Shown here in pieces: positions 6,750 through 14,057 of a stretch of 23,135 nt of DNA (position 1 is its first letter; the number at the start of each line of letters is the position of its first letter). The stretch spans positions 1 through 23,135 of the forward strand of contig CAZNFK010000031.1 of assembly GCA_964572365.1 (NCBI GenBank). Direction: 5' to 3'. The notes below the pieces were generated by a model that did not search any database, was not told where the DNA came from, and was given only the letters and a program-made list of their open reading frames with translations. The DNA is from Salinimicrobium sp964572365 (GTDB taxonomy: Bacteria > Bacteroidota > Bacteroidia > Flavobacteriales > Flavobacteriaceae). The position numbers and the translations under genes were made by a program.

Positions 6750-8396
6750 ATGGCAGAAGTAATCAAAATGCCACGTTTGAGCGACACCATGGAAGAAGGT
6801 GTGGTTGCAAAATGGCTTAAGCATAAAGGAGATAAAGTAGAAGAGGGTGATATCCTGGCCGAGATCGAAACCGATAAGGCTACGATGGAATTCGAGTCTT
6901 TTTATGAAGGCACCTTGTTGCACATTGGTATTGAAGAAGGGGAAACTGCTCCTGTAGATACACTTTTGGCAATTATAGGTGAAGAAGGGGAGGATATATC
7001 AGGACTTCTTGAAGGAGATGGTGCTGCTGCGCAGGATAAAAAACCAACTCCCGAAGCTAAAAAAGAGGATTCAGAGAAAGAAGAAGAACCTTCTAAGGAG
7101 GAAGCTTCTTCAGAAGAAGGCGAAATTCCTGAAGGAGTAGAAGTGGTAAAGATGCCTCGCCTTAGTGATACTATGGAAGAAGGAACTGTTGCCTCCTGGT
7201 TGAAGCAGGTTGGAGATAAGGTGGAAGAAGGAGATATTCTTGCCGAGATCGAAACCGATAAGGCCACAATGGAATTCGAATCTTTTTACGAAGGAACTCT
7301 TCTGCATATCGGGATCCAGGAAGGAGAAACTGCTCCTGTTGACAGCGTGCTGGCAATTATTGGACCTGAAGGTACAGATGTCTCTGCCCTGGTTAAAGGA
7401 GGAGGCGTTAAACCTGCTGCCAAAAAATCTGAAGCTAAGGAAGACGTACCTGCAGCCGAGGAAAAGAAATCTTCAGAAGCCGGCAAAACTACCAAAGATG
7501 GAGGACGTATTTTTGCTTCCCCTCTTGCCAAAAAAATGGCAGAAGACCTGGGAATTGACCTTGCCGATGTTAAAGGTTCAGGAGAGAACAACAGGATCGT
7601 AAAGAAAGATATTGAAAGCTTTAAACCTTCAGAAAAACCCGCGGCAACAAAACAAGAGGCTATGACCGAAGCTAAAGAGGCCCCGGCAGCACAAGCTTAT
7701 GTTCCTGCAGGCGAAGAAAGCTTTGAAGAAACCAAGAATTCCCAGATGCGTAAGACCATCGCAAGGAGATTGGCGGAATCAAAATACAATGCGCCGCATT
7801 ATTATCTTACCATTGAGGTAGATATGGCTAACGCCATGGCGAACCGCAAACAGATAAACGAGCTGCCAGATGTAAAAGTTTCCTTTAATGATATCGTCAT
7901 TAAAGCTTCTGCAATGGCCTTGAGAAAACACCCTAAAGTAAATTCTCAATGGACAGGTGATACTACTAAAATTGCTAAGCACATCCATATGGGAGTGGCA
8001 GTGGCTGTTGAGGAAGGACTCGTTGTTCCTGTACTTAGATTTGCAGATCAAATGAGTATGACCCAGATAGGTGCTAATGTGAAAGATCTTGCAGGGAAAG
8101 CGAGAAATAAGAAATTACAACCTCAGGAAATGGAGGGAAGTACGTTCACTGTTTCTAACCTGGGAATGTATGGAATTACCGAATTCACCAGTATAATCAA
8201 TCAACCTAACTCTGCCATCCTATCTGTAGGAGCAATTGTGGAGAAGCCGGTTGTTAGAAATGGACAAATAGTGGTGGGCAACACCATGAAATTGACTCTG
8301 GCGTGTGACCACAGAACGGTTGACGGTGCCACAGGAGCTGCATTTTTGGAGACCCTGAAGAAGTACCTGGAAAATCCGGTGACCATGTTGGCCTAA
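6750..8396 (+). CDS. pdhC: Dihydrolipoamide acetyltransferase, pyruvate dehydrogenase E2
   Basis: E2 forms the core of the pyruvate dehydrogenase complex and transfers the acetyl group from its lipoyl arm to CoA. The 548-residue chain has, in order, two lipoyl domains (about 4-80 and 132-208), each with the ETDKATMEFESF motif and lipoylated lysines at K43 and K171; a linker rich in Ala, Glu, Lys and Pro; a peripheral-subunit-binding domain (about 253-289, starting RIFASPLAKKMAEDLGID); a second linker; and the catalytic domain (about 325-548) with RKTIARRL and the active-site HRTVDG at 521-526. The two lipoyl domains are about 84% identical in protein. The gene follows pdhA by 2 bp and is closed by a strong terminator. 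Confidence 0.96.
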   Translation: MAEVIKMPRLSDTMEEGVVAKWLKHKGDKVEEGDILAEIETDKATMEFESFYEGTLLHIGIEEGETAPVDTLLAIIGEEGEDISGLLEGDGAAAQDKKPTPEAKKEDSEKEEEPSKEEASSEEGEIPEGVEVVKMPRLSDTMEEGTVASWLKQVGDKVEEGDILAEIETDKATMEFESFYEGTLLHIGIQEGETAPVDSVLAIIGPEGTDVSALVKGGGVKPAAKKSEAKEDVPAAEEKKSSEAGKTTKDGGRIFASPLAKKMAEDLGIDLADVKGSGENNRIVKKDIESFKPSEKPAATKQEAMTEAKEAPAAQAYVPAGEESFEETKNSQMRKTIARRLAESKYNAPHYYLTIEVDMANAMANRKQINELPDVKVSFNDIVIKASAMALRKHPKVNSQWTGDTTKIAKHIHMGVAVAVEEGLVVPVLRFADQMSMTQIGANVKDLAGKARNKKLQPQEMEGSTFTVSNLGMYGITEFTSIINQPNSAILSVGAIVEKPVVRNGQIVVGNTMKLTLACDHRTVDGATGAAFLETLKKYLENPVTMLA

Positions 8397-8421
8397 ACCC
8401 AGATGCCATAATAAAATTGAG

Positions 8422-8448
8422 AAATCCCGCGAATCGCGGGATTTTTTT
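8422..8448 (+). terminator. Intrinsic terminator of pdhA-pdhC
   Basis: AAATCCCGCG (8422-8431) pairs perfectly with CGCGGGATTT (8435-8444) around the loop AAT, followed by a T-run to 8448. The stem starts 25 bp after the pdhC stop. Confidence 0.85.
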
Positions 8449-8623
8449 ATCTTTAGCCTCGTGAGAAGCTCCCCGGTTTCAGCTGCTGCTTAGGCTTTTT
8501 TGTTCCTTGAGTACGAGGTGCGACCAGGGGTAAGAACAGCTGTTGAAAATGCTGTTTTCCGATCTTCTTTTTGGAGGTCTAAACTTGAAATGGCAAGTGA
8601 GGAGGAATTTAAATAAGAATTGA

Positions 8624-9304
8624 ATGAAGAATATCATTATTACAGGTACAAGCAGAGGAATTGGTCTTGAATTGGTGAAGATGCTTGCAAAGGCAGGTCA
8701 TAAGATACTGGCGTTGTCTCGAAATGAAATGCCGGTGTCAGATCTCCAGCTTGAGGGGGTGTATGCTTTCTCCTGCGATATTACCCGTGAGGAAGATCTC
8801 AAGAAGGCTGCAGAGTATGTAAGCAAGGAATGGGGGCAGGTGGATATTTTGATCAATAATGCGGGTGGCATTGTCAATAAACCTTTTGAAGAGACCACTG
8901 CTGAAGAGTTTGAAAAAGTATATAAGATCAATGTCTTTGGAGTTGCCGGCCTTACACGAAAAATGCTGCCCTTCATGAATAAAGATGGTCATGTGGTGAC
9001 GGTTAGCAGCATGGGAGGAGTACAGGGCAGCATGAAGTTTCCCGGACTTTCCGCTTATAGTTCAAGTAAAGGGGCGGTGATCACGCTTATGGAACTTCTT
9101 GCTGAAGAATATAAAGAAACAGGGCCGTCTTTCAATGTGCTTGCTTTAGGTGCAGTGCAAACGGAAATGTTGGCTGAAGCTTTTCCGGGTTATGAAGCAC
9201 CCGTGAAACCTGCTGAAATGGCTGAATATATTGCAGATTTTGCGGTCAAAGGCAATAAATATTTCAATGGAAAACTTTTACAGGTTTCCAACAGCACCCC
9301 TTGA
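8624..9304 (+). CDS. Short-chain dehydrogenase/reductase (SDR) family oxidoreductase
   Basis: A cytoplasmic NAD(P)-dependent oxidoreductase of the classical SDR family; the substrate cannot be read from sequence. The 226 residues show the cofactor motif TGTSRGIG (7-14), NNAG (78-81), the catalytic serine at about 128-129 in TVSSMGG, and the catalytic pair Y145/K149 in YSSSKG. The length is slightly short for the family (about 250). Its stop is 4 bp before the SprT-like gene, which in turn lies close to the nucleotidyltransferase and DUF389 genes, so it heads a probable four-gene operon. No clear TAnnTTTG box was recognised in the 175 bp upstream. Confidence 0.88.
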   Translation: MKNIIITGTSRGIGLELVKMLAKAGHKILALSRNEMPVSDLQLEGVYAFSCDITREEDLKKAAEYVSKEWGQVDILINNAGGIVNKPFEETTAEEFEKVYKINVFGVAGLTRKMLPFMNKDGHVVTVSSMGGVQGSMKFPGLSAYSSSKGAVITLMELLAEEYKETGPSFNVLALGAVQTEMLAEAFPGYEAPVKPAEMAEYIADFAVKGNKYFNGKLLQVSNSTP

Positions 9305-9308
9305 TTGC

Positions 9309-9914
9309 ATGAAGAATATTTTGGAGAAATACATTCCCGGGCATGCTGTAGAACCCGTTTTCGGATTGATCGAGGCCAACCATATTCACCTGAAGATCGT
9401 AAATGAACGAAAGACAAGGCACGGAGATTATCGACGTCTGCCTCATGGCGTTCACCAGATCACTGTCAATGCGAGCCTGAATAAATACCGGTTTTTGATC
9501 ACCCTTATTCATGAGATCGCGCATTTACTGGCTTTCGAGAAATTCGGAAGACAGATAAAACCTCACGGGAGGGAGTGGAAAATGACATTTCAAAAGCTCA
9601 TGTTACCGTTCATTCGGCCGGAGGTCTTTCCCGCAGAATTGCTTCCGGTACTGGCGAGGCATTTTAAAAACCCTTCGGCCAGTAGCGATACAGATGCGCG
9701 TTTATCCGTGGCTTTAAAAAGTTACGATCCCGCCAATGACAAGAATTATGTTTTTGAAGTACCTCACGGCAGCATTTTCAGGATCTATAATGGAAAAGTC
9801 TTTAAAAAAGGTGACCGGCGGATTAAACGTTATGAGTGTGTAGAGGTCAAAACTGGGAGAATTTATCTTTTTCAGCCCAATGCTGAAGTAGAATTATTGA
9901 AAGCGGCCAATTAG
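9309..9914 (+). CDS. SprT-like zinc metallopeptidase-domain protein
   Basis: The 201-residue product carries the SprT-like core: the zinc motif HEIAH at 68-72 (H68, E69, H72) within LITLIHEIAHLLAFEKFG, and the later HGREWK (third-ligand histidine about H86). Related SprT/Spartan proteins are zinc proteases, some acting on DNA-protein crosslinks, but the role of this bacterial branch is unknown. The C-terminal third, with short strands such as HGSIFRIYNGKVFKKGDRR and YECVEV, replaces the usual zinc ribbon, of which only one cysteine remains. I start at the ATG at 9309; an earlier in-frame ATG at 9231 would overlap the SDR gene by 74 bp. manC begins 10 bp after its stop. Confidence 0.8.
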   Translation: MKNILEKYIPGHAVEPVFGLIEANHIHLKIVNERKTRHGDYRRLPHGVHQITVNASLNKYRFLITLIHEIAHLLAFEKFGRQIKPHGREWKMTFQKLMLPFIRPEVFPAELLPVLARHFKNPSASSDTDARLSVALKSYDPANDKNYVFEVPHGSIFRIYNGKVFKKGDRRIKRYECVEVKTGRIYLFQPNAEVELLKAAN

Positions 9915-9924
9915 ACGGTCAAAA

Positions 9925-11013
9925 ATGAAGAAAATGAACAAGAATAATTTTGCCATATTGATGGCCGGGGGTGTGGGTTCGAGGTTCTGGCCTGTGAGTA
10001 CCGGGAAACATCCTAAGCAATTCCGCGATCTGTTGGGAACTGGGGAAACTTTGATACAAACCACCTTCCGCCGACTGAAATCTGTCGTGCCTGCAGAAAA
10101 TATTTATATCCTCACCAATGAAAGTTACCGTGAACTGGTTCAGGAGCAACTGGAGGAGGTCCAACCCGGACAAATTGTTTTGGAACCGGTAATGCGCAAC
10201 ACGGCACCTGCCGTTCTTTTGGCGGCGCTTAAAATTAAAAAACGAAATAAAGATGCCGTGATGATCATGGCGCCCAGCGATCATTGGATAGAAGATGAAA
10301 CTGCTTTTACCAAGGATATAGAACTTGCTTTTGAGACGTGCAGAAAAGAGGACAGGATCGTTACCCTGGGTATCACTCCAACCTTCCCCAATACCGGTTA
10401 TGGATATATTGAATTCAGAAAAGAGAGTCAGGAAAAAGTGAGACCGGTAAAAAATTTCAAAGAAAAACCCACTTTTGAGGTGGCAAGGGAATTTCTGAAA
10501 GAAGGGAATTACCTTTGGAATGCCGGGATCTTTATATGGAATGTTGATTTCATCATCAGGTCCTTTAGCCGGAATCTGCCGGAAATGTATGCTCTTTTTC
10601 AAAAAGGTGAGAACCTATTTAATACTTCAGAGGAATCGGGATTTATAAAAGGGAATTATGAACATGCCCCCGATATTTCCATTGATTATGGCATTTTAGA
10701 AAAGGAAAAAAATATTTATGTGATATCAGCTTCTTTTGACTGGAACGACCTTGGCACCTGGGGCTCGCTGTATGAAGAAGTAGAGAAAGATCAGGAGAAT
10801 AACGCGGTATTGAACGCGCGCGTTCTGGCCAAAGACGCTTCGGGAAACATCATTAGTTCCAAATCAAATAAGGTAGTAGTGGTAGAAGGGCTGAATGATT
10901 ATATCATTGTTGATGAAGACGAGGTTTTGCTACTGGTGCCAAAGGAAAAGGAGCAGGATATAAAACAGATCAGGAATATGGTCCGGGAGAAATTCGGGGA
11001 AAGTCTAGGATAA
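9925..11013 (+). CDS. manC: Mannose-1-phosphate guanylyltransferase
   Basis: The enzyme makes GDP-mannose from GTP and mannose-1-phosphate, the donor for mannose-, fucose- and related sugar-containing polysaccharides. The 362-residue product has the nucleotidyltransferase signature FAILMAGGVGSRFWPVS (9-25) followed by HPKQF, then APSDHWIED and the sugar-binding NAGIFIWN, SIDYGILEK and FDWNDLGTWGSLYEE segments, all typical of the GDP-mannose pyrophosphorylase family. It lacks the C-terminal isomerase domain of bifunctional ManC/AlgA proteins, so it is the short form. The start is the ATG at 9925, with ATG at 9934 a possible alternative. It lies third in the SDR to DUF389 run, with only 3 bp to the next gene. 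Confidence 0.92.
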   Translation: MKKMNKNNFAILMAGGVGSRFWPVSTGKHPKQFRDLLGTGETLIQTTFRRLKSVVPAENIYILTNESYRELVQEQLEEVQPGQIVLEPVMRNTAPAVLLAALKIKKRNKDAVMIMAPSDHWIEDETAFTKDIELAFETCRKEDRIVTLGITPTFPNTGYGYIEFRKESQEKVRPVKNFKEKPTFEVAREFLKEGNYLWNAGIFIWNVDFIIRSFSRNLPEMYALFQKGENLFNTSEESGFIKGNYEHAPDISIDYGILEKEKNIYVISASFDWNDLGTWGSLYEEVEKDQENNAVLNARVLAKDASGNIISSKSNKVVVVEGLNDYIIVDEDEVLLLVPKEKEQDIKQIRNMVREKFGESLG

Positions 11014-11016
11014 GGA

Positions 11017-12438
11017 ATGGAAAACAACAATAGTAATTCTTCGGCACAGCCCGGGCAGGTTTCAAACGGAAGATCGGTGATCAAAGAGTTAGGCAGTTTT
11101 TTGAAAGAACTGCTGGATATTCATGAAGATACCGATAGGGATACTACCATGGAGATCGTTAAACGCGACATCTCGTTTAAGGGTCATAATGCCTGGATCC
11201 TTGTATTTTCGATTTTTGTGGCTTCTATTGGGCTCAACGTGAGCAGCACGGCTGTTGTAATTGGTGCCATGTTGATCTCCCCGCTCATGGGGCCTATCGT
11301 TGGTATAGGATTTTCTGTAGCCATAAATGATGTGGACACGTTGAAGCGATCCCTGGTAAATCTCGGGGTTATGGTAGGACTAAGTGTTTTGACAGCCTAT
11401 CTCTATTTTTTGGTTTCGCCGATCAAGGAAGAAACTCCGGAGCTGGTGGCCCGAACTTATCCAACCATACTTGACGTCCTGGTAGCTATTTTTGGAGGTA
11501 CTGCCCTCATCATCGCCAAGACCAAAAAAGGTGCCATTGCCAGTGTGATCATGGGGGTTGCAATTGCCACCGCCCTTATGCCGCCCTTATGTACTGTAGG
11601 TTATGGTCTGGCTATCGGAAACTGGGAATATGCAGGTGGAGCCCTGTATCTATTTTCGATCAACTCGGTTTTTATAGCGCTTTCCACCTTTGTGGTTTCC
11701 AAATTACTGCGCTTCCCTCTGGTGAAATATGCCAACAGCAAACGCAGAAAAAATACCGCCCGCCTGGCATCGCTTATCGCTATCCTGGTGATGATACCCA
11801 GTATCATTCTTTTTGTAAACCTGTTGAGTGAACAGGTGTTTTTGAGCAAGACCAAGGAATTCGTGCAGCAGGTGATTAAATATCCGGGTGCTGAAGTGGT
11901 TAAATTCAGTCAGGATTATAAAACTAAGGTGGTCGATATCTATTTGATCGGAAAGCCGGTGCCCCCGGAAGAGATCGAGCAGTGGAAAGCCCAGATCAAA
12001 TCTCAAAAAGAGCTGGAACATACGGTTTTACGAGTACACCAGGGAAGTGACCAAAGTTCGGAAATGGCTGCACGTCTTTCTTCCGAAGTAAAGGCCGGGA
12101 TCCTTGAAGATCTCTATCTAAGAAATCAGCAGGTAGTTGAAGATAAAGACGCCCGAATAAGATTGCTCGAGCAGGAGCTAATGCGTTATCGCAGTTCCGG
12201 AATTCCTTTTGAGACCATAACTAAAGAGGCCAAGATCAATTACCGTAATATTGAGGAGATGAGCTACGCCAACAACCTGGTGACCAACTTTTCGCAGATA
12301 GATACTGTTCCTACGTTTAATGTGAGGTGGAATAAATCGCTTTCACGAAATTCCCGGAATGCCGAAATGAATAAGTTAAGACAGTGGCTGGAAGTAAGGC
12401 TGTCTCTGGATACTTTATCTGTACGGGCTATAAATTAA
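11017..12438 (+). CDS. DUF389 domain multi-pass membrane protein
   Basis: A membrane protein of unknown function from the DUF389 family. About seven hydrophobic segments fall at residues 59-75, 78-103, 112-133, 148-168, 172-200, 204-230 and 247-270. Family-typical stretches are SSTAVVIGAMLISPLMGPIVG and ATALMPPLCTVGYGLA. The polar C-terminal half (about 275-473) includes a likely coiled-coil near 355-395 (VVEDKDARIRLLEQELMRY) and is longer than in the smallest DUF389 proteins, so it may be a cytoplasmic or periplasmic sensor or assembly part. An AAGGA sequence stands just before the ATG at 11017. It ends the plus-strand run and converges on the ABC ATPase gene with only 3 bp between stops and no visible terminator. 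Confidence 0.8.
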   Translation: MENNNSNSSAQPGQVSNGRSVIKELGSFLKELLDIHEDTDRDTTMEIVKRDISFKGHNAWILVFSIFVASIGLNVSSTAVVIGAMLISPLMGPIVGIGFSVAINDVDTLKRSLVNLGVMVGLSVLTAYLYFLVSPIKEETPELVARTYPTILDVLVAIFGGTALIIAKTKKGAIASVIMGVAIATALMPPLCTVGYGLAIGNWEYAGGALYLFSINSVFIALSTFVVSKLLRFPLVKYANSKRRKNTARLASLIAILVMIPSIILFVNLLSEQVFLSKTKEFVQQVIKYPGAEVVKFSQDYKTKVVDIYLIGKPVPPEEIEQWKAQIKSQKELEHTVLRVHQGSDQSSEMAARLSSEVKAGILEDLYLRNQQVVEDKDARIRLLEQELMRYRSSGIPFETITKEAKINYRNIEEMSYANNLVTNFSQIDTVPTFNVRWNKSLSRNSRNAEMNKLRQWLEVRLSLDTLSVRAIN

Positions 12439-12441
12439 TAC

Positions 12442-13209
12442 TTACAGACCCTGGAGCTGGGCCTTCCTCACTTTCCGGAAGAGGTCTGAAGAGTATACGA
12501 ATTCGGTAACGGCTTCATTGTCGGTTTTGAAAATGACTTCCTTGTCACCTTCCCATTCCAGGCGTCCGTTCTGAAGAAAAATGATCTTTTCTCCAATCTC
12601 CAGTACCGAGTTCATGTCATGGGTATTTATAACCGTAGTGATATCATATTCCCGGGTGATCTCCAGGATCAAATTGTCTATAACCGTGGCTGTTTGCGGA
12701 TCAAGTCCCGAATTAGGTTCATCGCAAAACAGGTACTTCGGCTTGTTTACAATCGCGCGTGCAATCGCTACCCTTTTTTGCATTCCACCACTGACTTCCA
12801 CCGGAAATTTTTGATGCTGTCCTTCAGCAAGATTCACCCTGTCCAGCACTTCCTTTACCCTTTTCATCATGGTAGATCGGCTTTGTTTGGTGAACATGCG
12901 TAAGGGAAACATCACATTTTCTTCCACTGTCATGGAGTCGAATAATGCCCCTCCCTGGAACACCATTCCCATTTGCCGCCTAAGCTCCCTTTGTTCTTCA
13001 TCAGAAAAGGAAGAATACGGTTCGCCGTCATAAAGTATCTTTCCGCTATCGGGCCGAAATAAGCCCAATAGACATTTCAGAAAAACCGTTTTTCCGGCAC
13101 CCGATTGCCCAATGATCAAATTGGTCTGCCCTTTTGGAAAAACCGTAGAGATGCCTTTTAAAATCTCTTCTCCTTCAAATGCCTTCTTTATGTTTTGAAC
13201 TTCGATCAT
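12442..13209 (-). CDS. MlaF-type ABC transporter ATP-binding protein
   Basis: This is the ATPase of an MCE/Mla-type lipid transporter, which moves phospholipids between the inner and outer membranes in Gram-negative bacteria. The 255 residues (ATG at 13209) show Walker A GQSGAGKT (34-41), the Q-loop in GMVFQGGALFDSMTVEENV, the family signature VSGGMQKRVAIARA (about 139-152) and Walker B YLFCDEPNSGLDP (159-171), with the switch histidine in VINTHDM. The VSGGMQKR form of the signature separates MlaF-like ATPases from most other ABC proteins. The start codon overlaps the permease stop by 4 bp (ATGA), so the two are translationally coupled. A longer open frame to 13269 exists but would overlap the permease gene. 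No MCE-domain (MlaD) gene follows. Confidence 0.9.
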   Translation of the reverse strand: MIEVQNIKKAFEGEEILKGISTVFPKGQTNLIIGQSGAGKTVFLKCLLGLFRPDSGKILYDGEPYSSFSDEEQRELRRQMGMVFQGGALFDSMTVEENVMFPLRMFTKQSRSTMMKRVKEVLDRVNLAEGQHQKFPVEVSGGMQKRVAIARAIVNKPKYLFCDEPNSGLDPQTATVIDNLILEITREYDITTVINTHDMNSVLEIGEKIIFLQNGRLEWEGDKEVIFKTDNEAVTEFVYSSDLFRKVRKAQLQGL

Positions 13210-13946
13210 GAGCTGAGTAATAATTGGGTGATGATGTAGTTGGTGATAATGATCACAACACTGGTCCATACAAAAGATGTGGTACTTGCCTGTCCTACTT
13301 CAAGAGCTCCTCCCTTCATGTAATATCCGTGATAGGATGGTATAGTAGCTAAAATCATCGCGAATAAAAACGTCTTTATAAAAGCATATACCAGGTGAAA
13401 AGCGATGAAATCTTCCTGCAGACCCCTAATGAAATCCTGGGAACTAACGAATCCTCCTAAAACTCCTGCGCTGTAGGCTCCAAAGATTCCAAGAAACATA
13501 GAGATGGCGATCACAAAGGGATAAGTGAGCATCGCAATGATCTTAGGGAGTACCAGGTAATTAAGGGAGTTGATCCCCATTACCTCCAGTGCATCGATCT
13601 GTTGTGTCACCCTCATCGTTCCGATACTGGAAGTGATGTATGAACCTACTTTTCCCGCCATGATGATGGAGATGAAAGTGGGTGCAAATTCCAGGATCAC
13701 AGATTGCCTGGCCGCGAAAGCGATCAGGGTTCGCGGAATAAGAGGGTTATTCAGATTGAGCGCCGTTTGTATGGCTACAACCCCGCCAATAAAAAAGGAG
13801 ATAAAAGACACAATTCCCAGGGACCCGATGATGAGATCATCAATTTCTTTGAATACCAGGTTGGTCAATACCGACCTCTTCGTCATTCGGCCAAAAACGC
13901 CTTTTATCATTAAAAAATACTCGCCGGTAGATTGCAGGTAACCCAT
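13206..13946 (-). CDS. MlaE-type ABC transporter permease
   Basis: The inner-membrane permease of an MCE/Mla lipid transporter. The 246-residue product has the MlaE-family layout: an N-terminal amphipathic stretch, then several membrane segments including IIGSLGIVSFISFFIGGVVAIQ, the conserved EFAPTFISIIMAGKVGSYITSSIGTMRVTQQIDALEVMG loop region that couples to the ATPase, and a C-terminal pair ending VVIIITNYIITQLLLSS. The conserved ..AGKVGS..E.G.M.VT.QIDAL.VMG pattern is diagnostic, with SIGTM in place of the more common AELGTM. It is the first gene of a two-gene minus-strand operon, and diverges from pafA across 111 bp. Confidence 0.9.
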   Translation of the reverse strand: MGYLQSTGEYFLMIKGVFGRMTKRSVLTNLVFKEIDDLIIGSLGIVSFISFFIGGVVAIQTALNLNNPLIPRTLIAFAARQSVILEFAPTFISIIMAGKVGSYITSSIGTMRVTQQIDALEVMGINSLNYLVLPKIIAMLTYPFVIAISMFLGIFGAYSAGVLGGFVSSQDFIRGLQEDFIAFHLVYAFIKTFLFAMILATIPSYHGYYMKGGALEVGQASTTSFVWTSVVIIITNYIITQLLLSS

Positions 13947-14029
13947 TTGAAATTTTTGTAACCGCTAAAATACTAATTTTTTCAAGCAAAGTATTAAGCT
14001 TGACTTAATCTTTAACTACAGGATAATTG

Positions 14030-14037
14030 TATTTTTG
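14030..14037 (+). promoter_or_regulatory. Putative pafA -7 box, TATTTTTG
   Basis: TATTTTTG matches TAnnTTTG and ends 20 bp before the pafA ATG, giving a short leader. A TTG at 14000-14002 is too distant (27 bp) to be an ideal -33 partner. Confidence 0.5.
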
Positions 14038-14057
14038 GGATCATAAAATGTTATAAA

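Noticed and set aside
6759..7374. Lipoyl-domain duplication as a mobile or CRISPR-like repeat
   Set aside because: It is an in-frame protein domain duplication common in E2 enzymes, with only two units and no spacers.
7210..7602. 130-codon plus-strand frame inside pdhC
   Set aside because: Alternative frame of the repetitive lipoyl/linker region; no independent start signal or family match.
9919..10602. 227-codon minus-strand frame opposite manC
   Set aside because: Shadow of the well-supported nucleotidyltransferase; its translation has no recognisable domain.
13206..13269. Longer N-terminus for the MlaF-type ATPase
   Set aside because: The extra 20 residues are His-rich, lack family similarity and overlap the permease gene; the ATG at 13209 gives the standard N-terminus.
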